A stretch of DNA of 64,000 nucleotides from Tranzscheliella williamsii (Eukaryota > Basidiomycota > Ustilaginomycetes > Ustilaginales > Ustilaginaceae). The DNA lies in contig JALBYF010000014.1 in the NCBI GenBank assembly GCA_023212725.1, positions 186,001-250,000 on the forward strand, written 5' to 3'. The notes beneath the pieces are model-generated. The model had not been told where the DNA came from. It saw nothing but the letters and a program-made list of their open reading frames with translations, and ran no database searches. A program made the position numbers and the translations under genes. The number at the start of each line of letters is the position of its first letter. The first letter of the stretch is position 1. Shown one piece after another: positions 1 to 10,327 of this stretch.

Positions 1-3000
1 ACGGCTCATCCTCCTTGCAACCCGGGGAGGTGGGGTTGGTGGGAGGAGCCTCGGTCATATCGATGAGCGTGGCCGGCATGCTTGCGGGTGAGCCGCGGGC
101 TTGCGCGGTCTTTGCCTTCTTCTGGCCAGCGAGCTGCCTCTGCTGGTACTTGCGCTCCAGTGTACGTAACTCGGTGGTCGCGAAGGCCATATCGTCGTCC
201 TGGAGACGAGACTTGACAAACTTCCAGCTGATAAAGGGGTTGCGAGCATCGACCTTCTTCAGCTTCAGCATAGCCCACTTGTACGAGCTTTGGCTTGCTG
301 TCAGGTTAGTGAGAGCACGCGACCCTCTCGCCTCGCGGTCCATTGCAATGATACTGGGCAACAGGCTTTTGAGCTCACGGATGGTGCCAGTGAACTCTCT
401 GACCTGCTTGCGTGCCCGCGTAACCTTGGCCGGATCAGAGTCTTTGGTTGGATCGGGGCCGTTAGAAAGGTGGCCGGGCAGCCGACGCGGCAGGAAGCCT
501 GATACGCGCCCGTACGCTGGCGCGTACAGCTGCTCGTCGTCCTCGCTCGAGGTGTCCGATTCCTCGGAGCTTCCCAACGGGCTCTCCGCGTCGCTTTGGC
601 CGGGCTTGACGGTGAAAGGGGCGTCTAAAAGTTCATTGGATTTCCTGCCTTGTGCCCTCTCCGATGCTGGCGAAGCGACCTTGCTGTGCGGAGGGGTGGA
701 AGCAGCGGCCTTGGAGGTCGAGCCTGTCAAGGGTTTCCTCTTTCGCAGCCGGATCCACCGCCGGCGTCGGACAAAGGTCCAGGCGTCCGGCGACCCGCTC
801 CACTTGTTCGATCTGGCGCGGGCGCTTCGGATCAAGGCTTCGAAGCCGTCATCCTCTTTGGTGCTTTCCTTTTCGCGCCTCTTCTTGTTCTTCTCCTCCA
901 TACGGGCGTTCATCTCTCGGATGCCTTGGACGCCTGTTTTGGGCATGCCGATACGACCATGCGGAAAGTGGACACTGGGCCAGAATCGGCGACCGAAGTT
1001 GCCGCTGTACTGCCACCCGGCTTCGTCCGTGTCCCCGGTCATGTCGATGTACCACTCGGGATAGACCCACTCCCACGAGGGGTCAGGTAGCTGGGCGTTG
1101 GCGATGTTGTAGGCGGATTTCTTGCCAGTGGCTGAAACCCAAGGGGAGGGATCCCACTGAAACAGCGTTCTAGGGCTGAATTTAGGGATCCCGAACACAA
1201 GCAGGCCTCGCTGGTTCTCGTAAAGAATGTCGAACTCGTACTTGACTTTGCTGGCATCGGGCGGCCCTTGTTGCTGCGCTAGCTTCTCAAGCATCCGATC
1301 TAGCTCTGCTTCCGGGTCATGCTTGGCTGGATCTTCCTCGGCGGCCTTTTCCAAGGCGGTTAATTCGGCGTCGTACTTTCTCTGGCGATGGCGCTGCAGC
1401 ACCTTGGGGGCGTGGAAGTACTTGCGGACGCTGTTTCTTGAGCTAAGCATCGAGCGATCTCCTGTATTGAACCTGCGCAGCACGTCTTCGTCGTCGACTC
1501 CAAAGACCGGCGCGGACTCGTCGCCTGTGATCGAGCTCCTGCGACTGCTGGCAACGGAATCGTGTCTCGATGCCAACGTGTTTTGACCTCGCGACATCGA
1601 GGGTGAAATGGCGGTGAATGGTGCAATGGAGCGATCGACCCCGGCGCTGAACGGCGTGGTGCTTCGGGAAAGGTCTTTGGTTTGCAAGGCAGCCAGTTGA
1701 GGATGAGGGGAATAGCGGTCCATTGCCCGACGATTACGGCTCTGGCTTGAAGCATAGGTGATGCCCTTGGTAACTCGGGTGGAAACTTTATGGCTGATCT
1801 TGCCCGCCTTACTGTGCTCGATAGGGAGGTCATCCATCGGTTCGCCCAGGGCCTTGCGTCGCTTGATCTCTCGCCGTATCAGCTTCTTCCGCCGTTTTAG
1901 TTGCTCTTTCGTGTACGCCTCTCCATGCTCCAGACTCAACGAGGTATAGCGCAGGCCGTCGTCCAGCCCGCGGCCATCGTCGCTGCTGTCATCATCGTCA
2001 TCAGTTGCCAAAGCCATGTCATCGAGCTCGTCTTCGCTGGAAGCTGCCGAAGGAGAGGAAGGGGTGTGCGAGAACGCGATGCGGTCGAGGGCGAGGTCAG
2101 CATGATGAGACTCGGGCTCTTCGTGCGTCGGGCCGCCTGTGATGCTCATAATAGAAGCATGAGAGCCCACGGCGTTGAGATCTACCTCGACACCTGGGGT
2201 TGTGTTGGCACTAGAAATGATGCTGCTAGGTGTTCCATTGGTAAAGCTGTTGGCGAAAGCGGAAGTGGACCGTCGTGGTGGCTGGTTGTCCTTGCTTTCG
2301 GACGCTGCACGCGCGTGGCCCTCCTCGTCAACGACGAGGAGTTCAGGATTGCGAACATTTGGGATCTCGGGCCTAGGCTCAGAAGCGGGCAGTGGGACAG
2401 TTGGCGCCAATGCATCGGGCTGAGAACCTGGCGGAGAAAAGAGAGCTTCGGGAGGGGGCGTGGTGGAAGGCGGTAGAAAGCGTCTGGCGAGGGAGCTGCC
2501 TGGCCGTCCGAACGGAAAGCGGAAATGCCCTTCTTCGTTGTGCGGAGAAGTGTCTGGAGACTCTGCCAGACCTCGAATACGCCCCTTGGCCTTGGAAGCG
2601 GCGACGAAAACTTTGCCAACGACGGGGTGGCCGGTGATCATGAGCTTGACTTCCTCTTTCGCCTTGGCAAAGTCGTTGTCGCTGGAGTCGCTCGCATCGG
2701 CATGGGCTTGCTGCGATGAATTCTGCTTTGCGCCAAACACTTTAGAGACAATGGTGACACCAGTTGTCTTTGCCCAGTTGCGCTTGGCCTGCTGCGCTCT
2801 GGCGATACGCTCAAGCTTGTCGCGTGCAGCCTGGCCGTCCTGCTCCGGTCCCTTGACGGGTAAATCGATCCGAGGCGCGGCGAAAGGGCCTGGCGAGGCA
2901 ACATCGTCGTGATTCGATGTGTCGGATGTAGATCTGGTATCCTGCAGCGACAAGGGCACTTCCTCCAAGGCATGCAGAGGCGTGGGCCTGATTATATGCT

Positions 3001-3067
3001 GACGAGGGAGACCGACAGCAGGAGCTGCGTCGGTGCTCATGGAAGGAGGCACTGTCAAGGCCGCCAT
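1..3067 (-). CDS. DysF-domain protein (Mug65/Spo73/peroxin-like), 3' end missing
   Basis: One uninterrupted frame runs on the minus strand from an ATG at 3067 to the left edge (1022 codons, no stop), so the C-terminus lies outside the window. The first 600 or so residues are mostly Ser/Pro/Asp-rich and look disordered. Around residues 610-775 there is a dysferlin (DysF) domain: it opens with YENQRGLLVFG and WDPSPW, has the Trp-rich core PSWEWVYPEWYIDM and GWQYSGNFG, and closes with WTFVRRRRWIRLRKR. In fungi this architecture occurs in peroxins of the Pex23/30 group and in the Mug65/Spo73 sporulation proteins. I see no transmembrane segment in the visible part, which favours the Mug65/Spo73-like group. 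A role at membranes or in lipid transport is inferred from the family only. The start is the first in-frame ATG. Confident about the domain, less about the subfamily. Confidence 0.85.
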   Translation of the reverse strand, partial: MAALTVPPSMSTDAAPAVGLPRQHIIRPTPLHALEEVPLSLQDTRSTSDTSNHDDVASPGPFAAPRIDLPVKGPEQDGQAARDKLERIARAQQAKRNWAKTTGVTIVSKVFGAKQNSSQQAHADASDSSDNDFAKAKEEVKLMITGHPVVGKVFVAASKAKGRIRGLAESPDTSPHNEEGHFRFPFGRPGSSLARRFLPPSTTPPPEALFSPPGSQPDALAPTVPLPASEPRPEIPNVRNPELLVVDEEGHARAASESKDNQPPRRSTSAFANSFTNGTPSSIISSANTTPGVEVDLNAVGSHASIMSITGGPTHEEPESHHADLALDRIAFSHTPSSPSAASSEDELDDMALATDDDDDSSDDGRGLDDGLRYTSLSLEHGEAYTKEQLKRRKKLIRREIKRRKALGEPMDDLPIEHSKAGKISHKVSTRVTKGITYASSQSRNRRAMDRYSPHPQLAALQTKDLSRSTTPFSAGVDRSIAPFTAISPSMSRGQNTLASRHDSVASSRRSSITGDESAPVFGVDDEDVLRRFNTGDRSMLSSRNSVRKYFHAPKVLQRHRQRKYDAELTALEKAAEEDPAKHDPEAELDRMLEKLAQQQGPPDASKVKYEFDILYENQRGLLVFGIPKFSPRTLFQWDPSPWVSATGKKSAYNIANAQLPDPSWEWVYPEWYIDMTGDTDEAGWQYSGNFGRRFWPSVHFPHGRIGMPKTGVQGIREMNARMEEKNKKRREKESTKEDDGFEALIRSARARSNKWSGSPDAWTFVRRRRWIRLRKRKPLTGSTSKAAASTPPHSKVASPASERAQGRKSNELLDAPFTVKPGQSDAESPLGSSEESDTSSEDDEQLYAPAYGRVSGFLPRRLPGHLSNGPDPTKDSDPAKVTRARKQVREFTGTIRELKSLLPSIIAMDREARGSRALTNLTASQSSYKWAMLKLKKVDARNPFISWKFVKSRLQDDDMAFATTELRTLERKYQQRQLAGQKKAKTAQARGSPASMPATLIDMTEAPPTNPTSPGCKEDEP

Positions 3068-3750
3068 GCTGGTGTCTCACCAAGATCAGACGCAGTCGGA
3101 GCGGACCTCAGCCAATCTGTTCGAGCTTGAGGATCATAGCGACAAGCTTACTCCGGCAAGATCGACAGCTGGCGTTCACAATGATACAAGATGACGTCCC
3201 GATGAGAGGAAGCTGTTGTTGTTGTAGGTAGCTGCGCCTCTCAAGTAGGCAGCGTGAGTGTGAGTGTGAGTGTGAGTACATATATGATGGATCACAATTT
3301 GTATGTTATGTCACCGCGTAAAAGGGCGTCACTCACGCTGCGTTGAATTCAATACATGCAGCTGCTAGGGGCCGTTTGAAGTCGCCGTTGTCTTTCAGAG
3401 CTTGGAAAAGTGCATTGGTTTGTAATGCTTCTTAGTCGAGCTCAGGGTCTTCAACAGATCGAATAGACCTGCTCGCTTATCCATACACATCTTCTCGACG
3501 TTACCAATTGGTGTGTCAGATCTACGTATGCGTGTGAGATGCTGAGCTCGTGTGTACACAGCGTGCCCCCCCCCCCCCACCCTCCAGCTAGGCGCCAGCG
3601 TACACCTCTAGCTACTGGTTTCGACCAAGGGTGACAGTCACAATGGTAATCTTTGAGACGAGACTAGTACAAATACGATATCGATGAAACTAGAGTACAG
3701 CTGCCCTAGGCCAGCGCATCGTAAGAAAAAGGGGCGAAATCGCGGATGGT
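3068..3750. other. Intergenic region between DysF gene and ASK1
   Basis: This 683-bp stretch carries four perfect GTGAGT hexamers (3254-3277) and a 13-base C run (3566-3578). It should contain the promoter of the DysF gene and the 3' UTR of ASK1. I see no coding exon in it. Confidence 0.6.
3254..3277. repeat. (GTGAGT)4 microsatellite
   Basis: Four perfect tandem copies of GTGAGT lie upstream of the DysF gene. The same hexamer recurs in several other intergenic regions of the window. Confidence 0.9.
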
Positions 3751-6162
3751 TCAACCTTTGCTGGGTGGTCCGCCAGCAGCACCACCGAGGTTCATGTTCA
3801 GAGGCGTTGGACTGGGGGCAGAGTAGGTGTCGTCGCGATCGACAAGCGGTCGGCCCCCATGTACTGTCCCCATCTCGTCCACGTGCCCCCATACCTTGAA
3901 GGCATCTTCGCCCGGCAGGTCTGCTCCTGTGCCACGGCTCGGATGGCCGGAACCAAGATGGCTGACGGTAGCACGAGCGTGCGGCTCTGCTGCGCGCGGC
4001 TGAGCGTTGCTGCGCACGCCAAAGAGCGTATCGTCCTCGATGCTCCTCCCGCCTTGTTTTGGGTTATTGAACGAGGAGATGGTGGAGCTGGTCCAACCCG
4101 AATTGTCCTGCTGGCTATTGCCAACAAGCCGGCTGTTGGATGAGACCGACAGCTTGGCTGCAGACGAGAGCATGGAGCCAGCGATCGCTTCGTCATCCGA
4201 TTCGCTGTCATCGTCATCCGACTCCTCGTCGTCATCATCATCGTCATCGTCGTCATCCTCTACCGGAAGCTGTGCCTTGAGCCCAATGCGATCGACAGCA
4301 TCGGGCTGCTTAAAGGCGAGGGCGCTGAATTTGTTCTCCATGTCGATAGGCACCTCTTCGTCATCGTTGTGAACGTGAGATGGCGAAGATTTCTGGGCGC
4401 CATTCCTAACTAACTCGCCAGCGTTCAGCTCCAGGCCTTCGCCGTCATCCATAAGAAGGGCAGCAGAGCTGGCGTTGGCCAAATTCAGCTCCTTGCTCCC
4501 CGACTTCGGCAGCGAGCTTCGCGCAGAGGCATCCGGTGTATCTTGCTCCATCATGCTCATCCCTCGCTTGGTCAGCGTAGGAGGTGTTGGCATGGAGCCA
4601 CGGCGATGCCTACCAGCGCTGTCTTTGCCGAGCTGCTTGGCCTCACGGCGGCCCATCCGCAAAGGCGTATCCACTGGCTGGGGTCTAGCGGCAGAAGAAC
4701 CCGGAGCATCCAGCCTCTTGCCTTTCGAAGCACTTTTGGGCCACGCTCTGGGTGCCGGGCTAGAAGCACCTACACTACGCAAGAGGTCGTCCACCATCAT
4801 CCGAGCGGCCTCCTTGGCCGGTGTCTGGGCATACTTGCTCTGAGGTACCGAGAACTGCATCGTGACCGGAGGAGACATACCGGCAGGCCAACCCAGCGAT
4901 TCAGCATCCGAGTCTGAGTCCACCTGCGAGTCGTCCTGGTTTCTGCGACTCGAGTTGTGCGGCTTGCTCGACTTATCTTTAGAGCCATGCGAGTCGGAGC
5001 TGAATTTGCCCTTGTTCATCTTGCCAGTCAGCGGAGTCTTGCGGAGGTCAACAATGCCATCCCACATGCGTACACTTGGCGGCGCGAAAGGGTTGCTCTT
5101 GCTGTTGGAACTTCGGGGAGTCGCCTGTATCTTGGTATAGCTGTTTCTGCCTTTGTTTCTCTTGTGCTCCGAGTTGAGGACATTATGGAGTAGATGTCCC
5201 TTCTTGGGGGTGGAAGACGTTTTCATGCGGCCACCGGATGCTCGGCCGGCTCTGAAATGCGGGAGATCGTGGACCGACGATGCATTGGAGTTGTCAGGAT
5301 CAATGTTCTTGGTACCTCTAGCACGCGACAGATCCAGGTTTTCAATACCCCTTGCCAATGCGGCCGCGTCTTGCGGTTGTCCGCGGTCCAACGCCCGGCC
5401 TTGCATTGCTTTAACTCTCTGCTGAACAGCGATAGAACTATGGTCGGGAGACTCAGCCAGGCCTCGTCCCAAGTCCGTAGTAATGTCCTTGCGCAGGCGT
5501 TCGAAAGGAGACTCGGATGGATCAAACGAGTTTTCCCGATTCTCCTGACCGCCGCGATTCTGTTGCTTGCGCTGAGCAGCTTCTCGTCGTGCGGCAGCCG
5601 CCATGGAGGCGTTGCTGAATCTGGGAGGGGAAGCAGGCCGAGCACGATCTGCTAGTGGTCTCTCTACTACGCTCTCATCACCTTCATCCTCGTGTGGACC
5701 GTTGTGGCTAACTGAAGCAAGGGAGGTATCGAGCTCGCTGTAGACAAGAGATCGCTCGTCGGATCGGGAGCTTTGGTCGGCACCTTCTCTGAGGGTGAGC
5801 TGTTCTTCAGAGCTGTTCGCGTCTCGCGTAGCATCTTCCTGGTATGAGTTGGAGTCGTACTCTGACTCGGTCTGGACGTGTGCAGAGAGCGAGACGTTGG
5901 CCGAGACCTCGAAGAAGGTTTTCCAGAACCTGGCACCCTGCCATACGCGTGCGCTGGCTACACCGTATCCTTTGACCGCCGGCAAGATTCGCGACGTGAC
6001 AATGCCATGCGCGGTTGCAAAGTTCTCATCGATCTCTTGAAGCGTCAGAGTGATGGCCTGGTCAAGCTGCATGATCTGCCCGGTAACCGACTGCTGATTC
6101 GCCATGGCAGCGTTGGAGTTCATGGCGGTCGGATGGAGCGACTGCCGCGAGTGAAGCGACAT
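3751..6162 (-). CDS. ASK1: DASH complex subunit ASK1
   Basis: This intronless gene encodes 803 residues from an ATG at 6162. Residues 30-93 form the Ask1 domain: LDQAITLTLQEIDENF, TSRILPAVKGYG, then WQGARFWKTFFEVSANVSLS, which matches the family signature closely. Ask1 belongs to the DASH/Dam1 ring complex, which couples kinetochores to spindle microtubules in fungi. Beyond residue 95 the protein is long and low-complexity, rich in Ser/Pro, with several S/T-P sites that could be CDK targets (for example STPKKG). A run of ten Asp within an acidic tract lies near residues 633-655. The C-terminus has a conserved-looking EDAFKVWGHVDEM patch. The length is greater than in ascomycete yeasts because of the disordered middle. 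The next in-frame Met residues are 14 and 20, so the exact start could be slightly downstream. Confidence 0.93.
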   Translation of the reverse strand: MSLHSRQSLHPTAMNSNAAMANQQSVTGQIMQLDQAITLTLQEIDENFATAHGIVTSRILPAVKGYGVASARVWQGARFWKTFFEVSANVSLSAHVQTESEYDSNSYQEDATRDANSSEEQLTLREGADQSSRSDERSLVYSELDTSLASVSHNGPHEDEGDESVVERPLADRARPASPPRFSNASMAAAARREAAQRKQQNRGGQENRENSFDPSESPFERLRKDITTDLGRGLAESPDHSSIAVQQRVKAMQGRALDRGQPQDAAALARGIENLDLSRARGTKNIDPDNSNASSVHDLPHFRAGRASGGRMKTSSTPKKGHLLHNVLNSEHKRNKGRNSYTKIQATPRSSNSKSNPFAPPSVRMWDGIVDLRKTPLTGKMNKGKFSSDSHGSKDKSSKPHNSSRRNQDDSQVDSDSDAESLGWPAGMSPPVTMQFSVPQSKYAQTPAKEAARMMVDDLLRSVGASSPAPRAWPKSASKGKRLDAPGSSAARPQPVDTPLRMGRREAKQLGKDSAGRHRRGSMPTPPTLTKRGMSMMEQDTPDASARSSLPKSGSKELNLANASSAALLMDDGEGLELNAGELVRNGAQKSSPSHVHNDDEEVPIDMENKFSALAFKQPDAVDRIGLKAQLPVEDDDDDDDDDDEESDDDDSESDDEAIAGSMLSSAAKLSVSSNSRLVGNSQQDNSGWTSSTISSFNNPKQGGRSIEDDTLFGVRSNAQPRAAEPHARATVSHLGSGHPSRGTGADLPGEDAFKVWGHVDEMGTVHGGRPLVDRDDTYSAPSPTPLNMNLGGAAGGPPSKG

Positions 6163-6865
6163 GATGGTTGAATGAAGCGGCGCGACAAGGCGCGGTTGCT
6201 GTTAAGATACTTTGTACTGTTCTTTCTGTTGCTGGCGAGGTGAGCGGTGGCCCGCTTACTTTCTCGTTGACGGTCGAAGCAGGGGCAGCCCAGGTAGTAG
6301 TACGCAAATATGCTGTAGTGGTATATAGCAAGTGGTGTAACAATCAGCCCGGGGGTGATGGCTAGATGCCAAGATGGCGATCGACACCGGGCACCATCAA
6401 GAAGCGTGCCACGGTGCCGTCGGACAGCCCACATTCACAGATGTTTTCCAATCGGGCGCGTTGCTTGGAGATCTTACAATATTGTCATGCACTGCTCCAG
6501 TGTTGGTATTTCAACCCTCATGTAAGTGTGAGTGTTGGTTAGGCTCAAAACAGGGCGCGCGTCGCGTCCACCCACCAATCTTGGCGAGCTTAGGCCGCAA
6601 TCCAGATCAATCGATGTGAAAGAGAATCATAAATTCGCAGGTGCGTGCGGTCGTGCCGCGTATAGTCGCAATCAATAATAGGCGCGACACGGTGCAGGAA
6701 CAAGTCTCCCTCTCAGCAGAAGCGGTCGATCCAACAGGACAGCCTATCTAGTCGAAGAGCTTACATACGGTCGGGCTGACACATACCGGAGGAGAGGATA
6801 AAAGCGTAGCGGCCATTATCAGAGTTGCGTACAAGGTCTATAGCCTTCACAGGGCGGTCTAAAGT
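6163..6865. other. Intergenic region between ASK1 and ADE2
   Basis: This 703-bp stretch should hold the ASK1 promoter and the 3' UTR of ADE2. A single GTGAGTGT occurrence lies near 6524. I see no exon or structured element. Confidence 0.6.
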
Positions 6866-8746
6866 CTACTTCTTGAGTTCGTACTGCCAGGCTTGCTCAG
6901 CAAGGCGCTCGATCTTGCCGTTAACTTCCTGCTCCATCTCGTCCATGTAGGTCTGCATCTTGATGAGATACGCTGGGTCAGCGGCACCAAGGATTCGGAT
7001 GGCGAGCAACGCTGCATTGGTGCTGTTGTTGATGGCTACGCTAGCGACAGGAATGCCACGGGGCATCTGTACGATGCTATGGAGTGAATCAACGCCGTCT
7101 AGGGTGCTGCCCTTGACTGGTACGCCAATCACTGGTAGTGCAGTCTGGGCAGCAACCATACCGGGAAGGTGGGCAGCACCGCCAGCTCCGGCGATGATGG
7201 CCCTCAGCCCGCGTGCTGGTGCGCTGCGAGCATATGTGCGCATTCGGTCCGGAGTTCGGTGGGCGCTAACTATGGTGAGTTCGAACGGCACATTGAACTT
7301 CTTGAGGATTTGTGCCGCCGGCATCATCACCGGTAGGTCGCTGTCGGAACCCATGATGATACCAACCAGCGGCTGCGGGTGTGCAAAATCGGCTGCAGAT
7401 TTTTCAGTCTCAGCATCCAGCTTGTTGGAGGACGAGGATGGTCGATTGACGACACCTTCCAGTGTCAAGTCTGCCGGTAGTTTTCCTCCCTTGTCTGCGA
7501 GCAGGGTAGCATCGTCGAGCGCCTTCTCCACAACGCTGAGGCGTGAGCGTACCTGTGCATCGTTCTGGCCAACGATGGTAATGTGACCCATCTTTCGTCC
7601 CTTTCGGCAACCCGCCTTGCCGTACAGGTGGCACGTAGTCCCTGGCACGTCAAGGCTTGCCACAGCAGGCGCCAGTGTTTTTGCGACAGCATCCGGGTCC
7701 TTTTCAGAGTCTGCTAGGCCTAGTATGTTGATCATGGCGGCTGAGGGTACCTTTAACGCCGTGCTCCCCAGCGGCAAGCCAAGGATGGCTCGGACATGGT
7801 TTTCGTATTGGCTGGTGTCGGCAGCCTCGATGGTGTAGTGGCCTGAGTTGTGCGGTCTAGGCGCAATCTCGTTGATCAACAATTCTCCATTCGACATCAA
7901 GAACATCTCAACACCGAAGACGCCTGCTCCTCCGAAGGTTGCTACCGCGTCCTCAGCAATTTTTCGTGCGCGCTCTTCGATGCCGGGATCCGTTGTGCGC
8001 AAAGGTGCGAAGACGGTATGACAGATGCTGTTCTTGTGCACCGTCTCGACAGCAGGGTAGGCTCTAACCTCTCCGGAAGCGCTTCGCACGACCATCACTG
8101 CCACCTCACGTTCGAAAGGTGCCCATTTCTCCGCATAAAGACCACGTGAGCCGCCTCCAAGGGCTTCGACAGCCTCAGTGGCTTGCTGAGGATTCTTGAC
8201 AACGTAGTTTCCTTTGCCATCGTAGGCCTGCGTACGGGACTTGAGCATGAGCGGATATCCAAAAGCCTCGCCGGTTCGCCCAACAGCTTGAATTTGCGCC
8301 ACCTTGTTCTCGGCACTGTTGGTAGCTGTTGACATGTCTTCGGGACCGACGGGCATATACTCGGCAAGGGGAAGGCCTTTGTCCGCCAGATGGACCTTCT
8401 GAAGGTACTTGTCTTGAATCAAGGCGATGGTGGATGGCAGCGGATGAACAGCTTCGACCAGCTTGTCATCCAGGACCTTCTGTAGCTGCTGGGCATCGAC
8501 ATGTTCGATCTCGATCGTCAAAATATCGACCTGGGACGCCAGCTGACGAATCTTATCCGGGTCAGCAAAGCTACCGTCGATATGTTGAGAGGCACCATTG
8601 GGACCTGGCGCGTAGTTGATCTGCTTTGCTGGTGCAGTGACACCAACGTCAAGCAGCCGAACCTGGACGTTCAACCGAGCAGCGGCTTCTACGAACATCC
8701 GGCCAAGCTGGCCAGCGCCAAGAACGCCAACGACTCGATGCTCCAT
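6866..8746 (-). CDS. ADE2: Phosphoribosylaminoimidazole carboxylase
   Basis: The product is a 626-residue bifunctional-type AIR carboxylase of de novo purine synthesis, converting AIR to CAIR. The start is set at 8746 because it is the first ATG and has an ideal context (CACCATGG); the open frame upstream has no ATG. The N-terminus is PurK-like: [13 protein letters not shown] begins a nucleotide-binding fold, followed by an ATP-grasp region with [29 protein letters not shown] and [17 protein letters not shown]. The C-terminal part from about residue 457 is class I Pur[23 protein letters not shown], and [16 protein letters not shown] long linker joins the two. The PurK-PurE fusion and the length are normal for fungi. 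No intron is seen. It is divergent from the CBS-domain gene, with 1.6 kb between them. Confidence 0.97.
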   Translation of the reverse strand: MEHRVVGVLGAGQLGRMFVEAAARLNVQVRLLDVGVTAPAKQINYAPGPNGASQHIDGSFADPDKIRQLASQVDILTIEIEHVDAQQLQKVLDDKLVEAVHPLPSTIALIQDKYLQKVHLADKGLPLAEYMPVGPEDMSTATNSAENKVAQIQAVGRTGEAFGYPLMLKSRTQAYDGKGNYVVKNPQQATEAVEALGGGSRGLYAEKWAPFEREVAVMVVRSASGEVRAYPAVETVHKNSICHTVFAPLRTTDPGIEERARKIAEDAVATFGGAGVFGVEMFLMSNGELLINEIAPRPHNSGHYTIEAADTSQYENHVRAILGLPLGSTALKVPSAAMINILGLADSEKDPDAVAKTLAPAVASLDVPGTTCHLYGKAGCRKGRKMGHITIVGQNDAQVRSRLSVVEKALDDATLLADKGGKLPADLTLEGVVNRPSSSSNKLDAETEKSAADFAHPQPLVGIIMGSDSDLPVMMPAAQILKKFNVPFELTIVSAHRTPDRMRTYARSAPARGLRAIIAGAGGAAHLPGMVAAQTALPVIGVPVKGSTLDGVDSLHSIVQMPRGIPVASVAINNSTNAALLAIRILGAADPAYLIKMQTYMDEMEQEVNGKIERLAEQAWQYELKK

Positions 8747-10327
8747 GGTGACTACCCGTGCGAGCGTATGATTGCACACCTGCAAGACCACAAAGAAGAT
8801 AGGTGCTGTGCGGCACGCAGTTCTCTGCTACCGGCAGTGTGGAGAAAGAGTCATCCCGTCATCTTCCTTTTTTTCGATTCGGATGATCACGTGATCAGTT
8901 TTCAACGTTTCGTACGAGATGTCGGATTAGCTAGTCGCCCATGCAGTTGACGCATCTTGGAATACGAGATGACGAAGCGGATTTGTGATTGCTCTTGTGA
9001 CATCGACAGCTAACCCTCGACGTCGTATCACAACTCATCGCAGATAAGGGTTGGTAGGCACAAACCGACCTTTCTGTCAGCACTGCAGCCGTGTGCTGCA
9101 AGGAGATTGGATCAACGACCTGACCGCGTTCGACCCTTAACCACCAGACAGATTCATAGTAGAGCCCTGGTGCTGTGAGTGTTTCTTTAGAAGTCCGACG
9201 ATTGTGAGCAGGCGAGCACGAATACGCGGATGCCTTTCAGGCTTTCAATGGGAATGATTGGCATAGTTTACGTTCCCACGTCCCCCCTTTTTGGTTTTCA
9301 GGACCAGCGGCGCGCCACGAGCAAGCGCAATTGTCGCCTTGCCTGGGTCGTCTTTGATGGATCGAACAATCACAATGAATCGCACAACCACAATGCTCCG
9401 GTTCGGTTGCTAGGAACAACGTGACAAACCAAGCCACGTCCAGCTGTATCGCAGCTAGCACCCTCGCTGAAGCAAAGGAAAGAAAAGCACAGACAACTGT
9501 GACTCTTCGCCGGCTTTTCACCAGGTCACAAGTGCAAAGAAGAGTGCGTGAGCTCTCCATTCCTCTGCCTATAGCCGATTCATCCCTTCCCATGGAGGGC
9601 TGAGCCGAGCAATAATAGGCGCTAGCGGACGCCATTTTGAATTGTTTGAATTTCTAATCGCTTGGATAGGCGCATTGTGACTGTTATTCGGCACGCTGTC
9701 CGTGTGCTGGTGCCGTTAGCAGTTGCCGCGTGCAGGAGCCGCTTCTCTTTGCCTGCCTGACGTGAAGCTTGTTCTATGCAGCATATATGCACTTCTGCTG
9801 CAGCCTTCAGCTTTTTTGGTCAGTCAAAAGCGGGGAAGCTGTTGCAGCGAACCTATCGTCGACCAGATACTGTATACAGTAAGTAAGCACAATATGGAAC
9901 GACACACAGCATAACGAGATGGCGGAATGCTCTCTGGCTTCTTTCGTTTTCACGTTATACCCTTGTGACCTTCCTCCGAAGCGCAGACTCTACCTCCTTC
10001 CGAAGGCATAGCTGAGTTAACCTTTTGCATCACTCTTTTCGTGCTGATCGGCTGTCGCTACGCAACAGTTACGTCGAAGTAAAGCAACGTTCCTTCAGTA
10101 CCATCATCACGTCCGTTTCTTTCAGCAAAGTGGAACTGGCTTCGGCCTAAAAGCTAGCCGTGCCAAGTTGTGCTGTCTTCCTGAGCTGTGTAATCCTCTC
10201 CAGTCTCCACTTTTCGCGGCAAACTTTGGAACAGTGTTCTGCCGCTGTGCTAGCTCCACTTGGTCGAAGCTCTGATTGAAGCATTGGCTGATCAGCAGCG
10301 CTCTGCTTTGCTGGAAATCGCAACACA
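8747..10327. other. Divergent intergenic region, ADE2 / CBS-domain gene
   Basis: These 1581 bp separate two divergently transcribed genes and must contain both promoters. I found no convincing exon on either strand. The short open frames here mostly lack ATG starts or recognisable domains. Confidence 0.5.

Noticed and set aside
15..1064. 349-codon plus-strand open frame at the left edge
   Set aside because: It lies opposite the DysF-domain gene, which has a recognisable domain on the minus strand; the plus frame translates to low-complexity Ser/Arg/Leu sequence.
8747..8791. 15-codon N-terminal extension of ADE2
   Set aside because: It would need a GTG start; the ATG at 8746 has an ideal context and begins the conserved fold.
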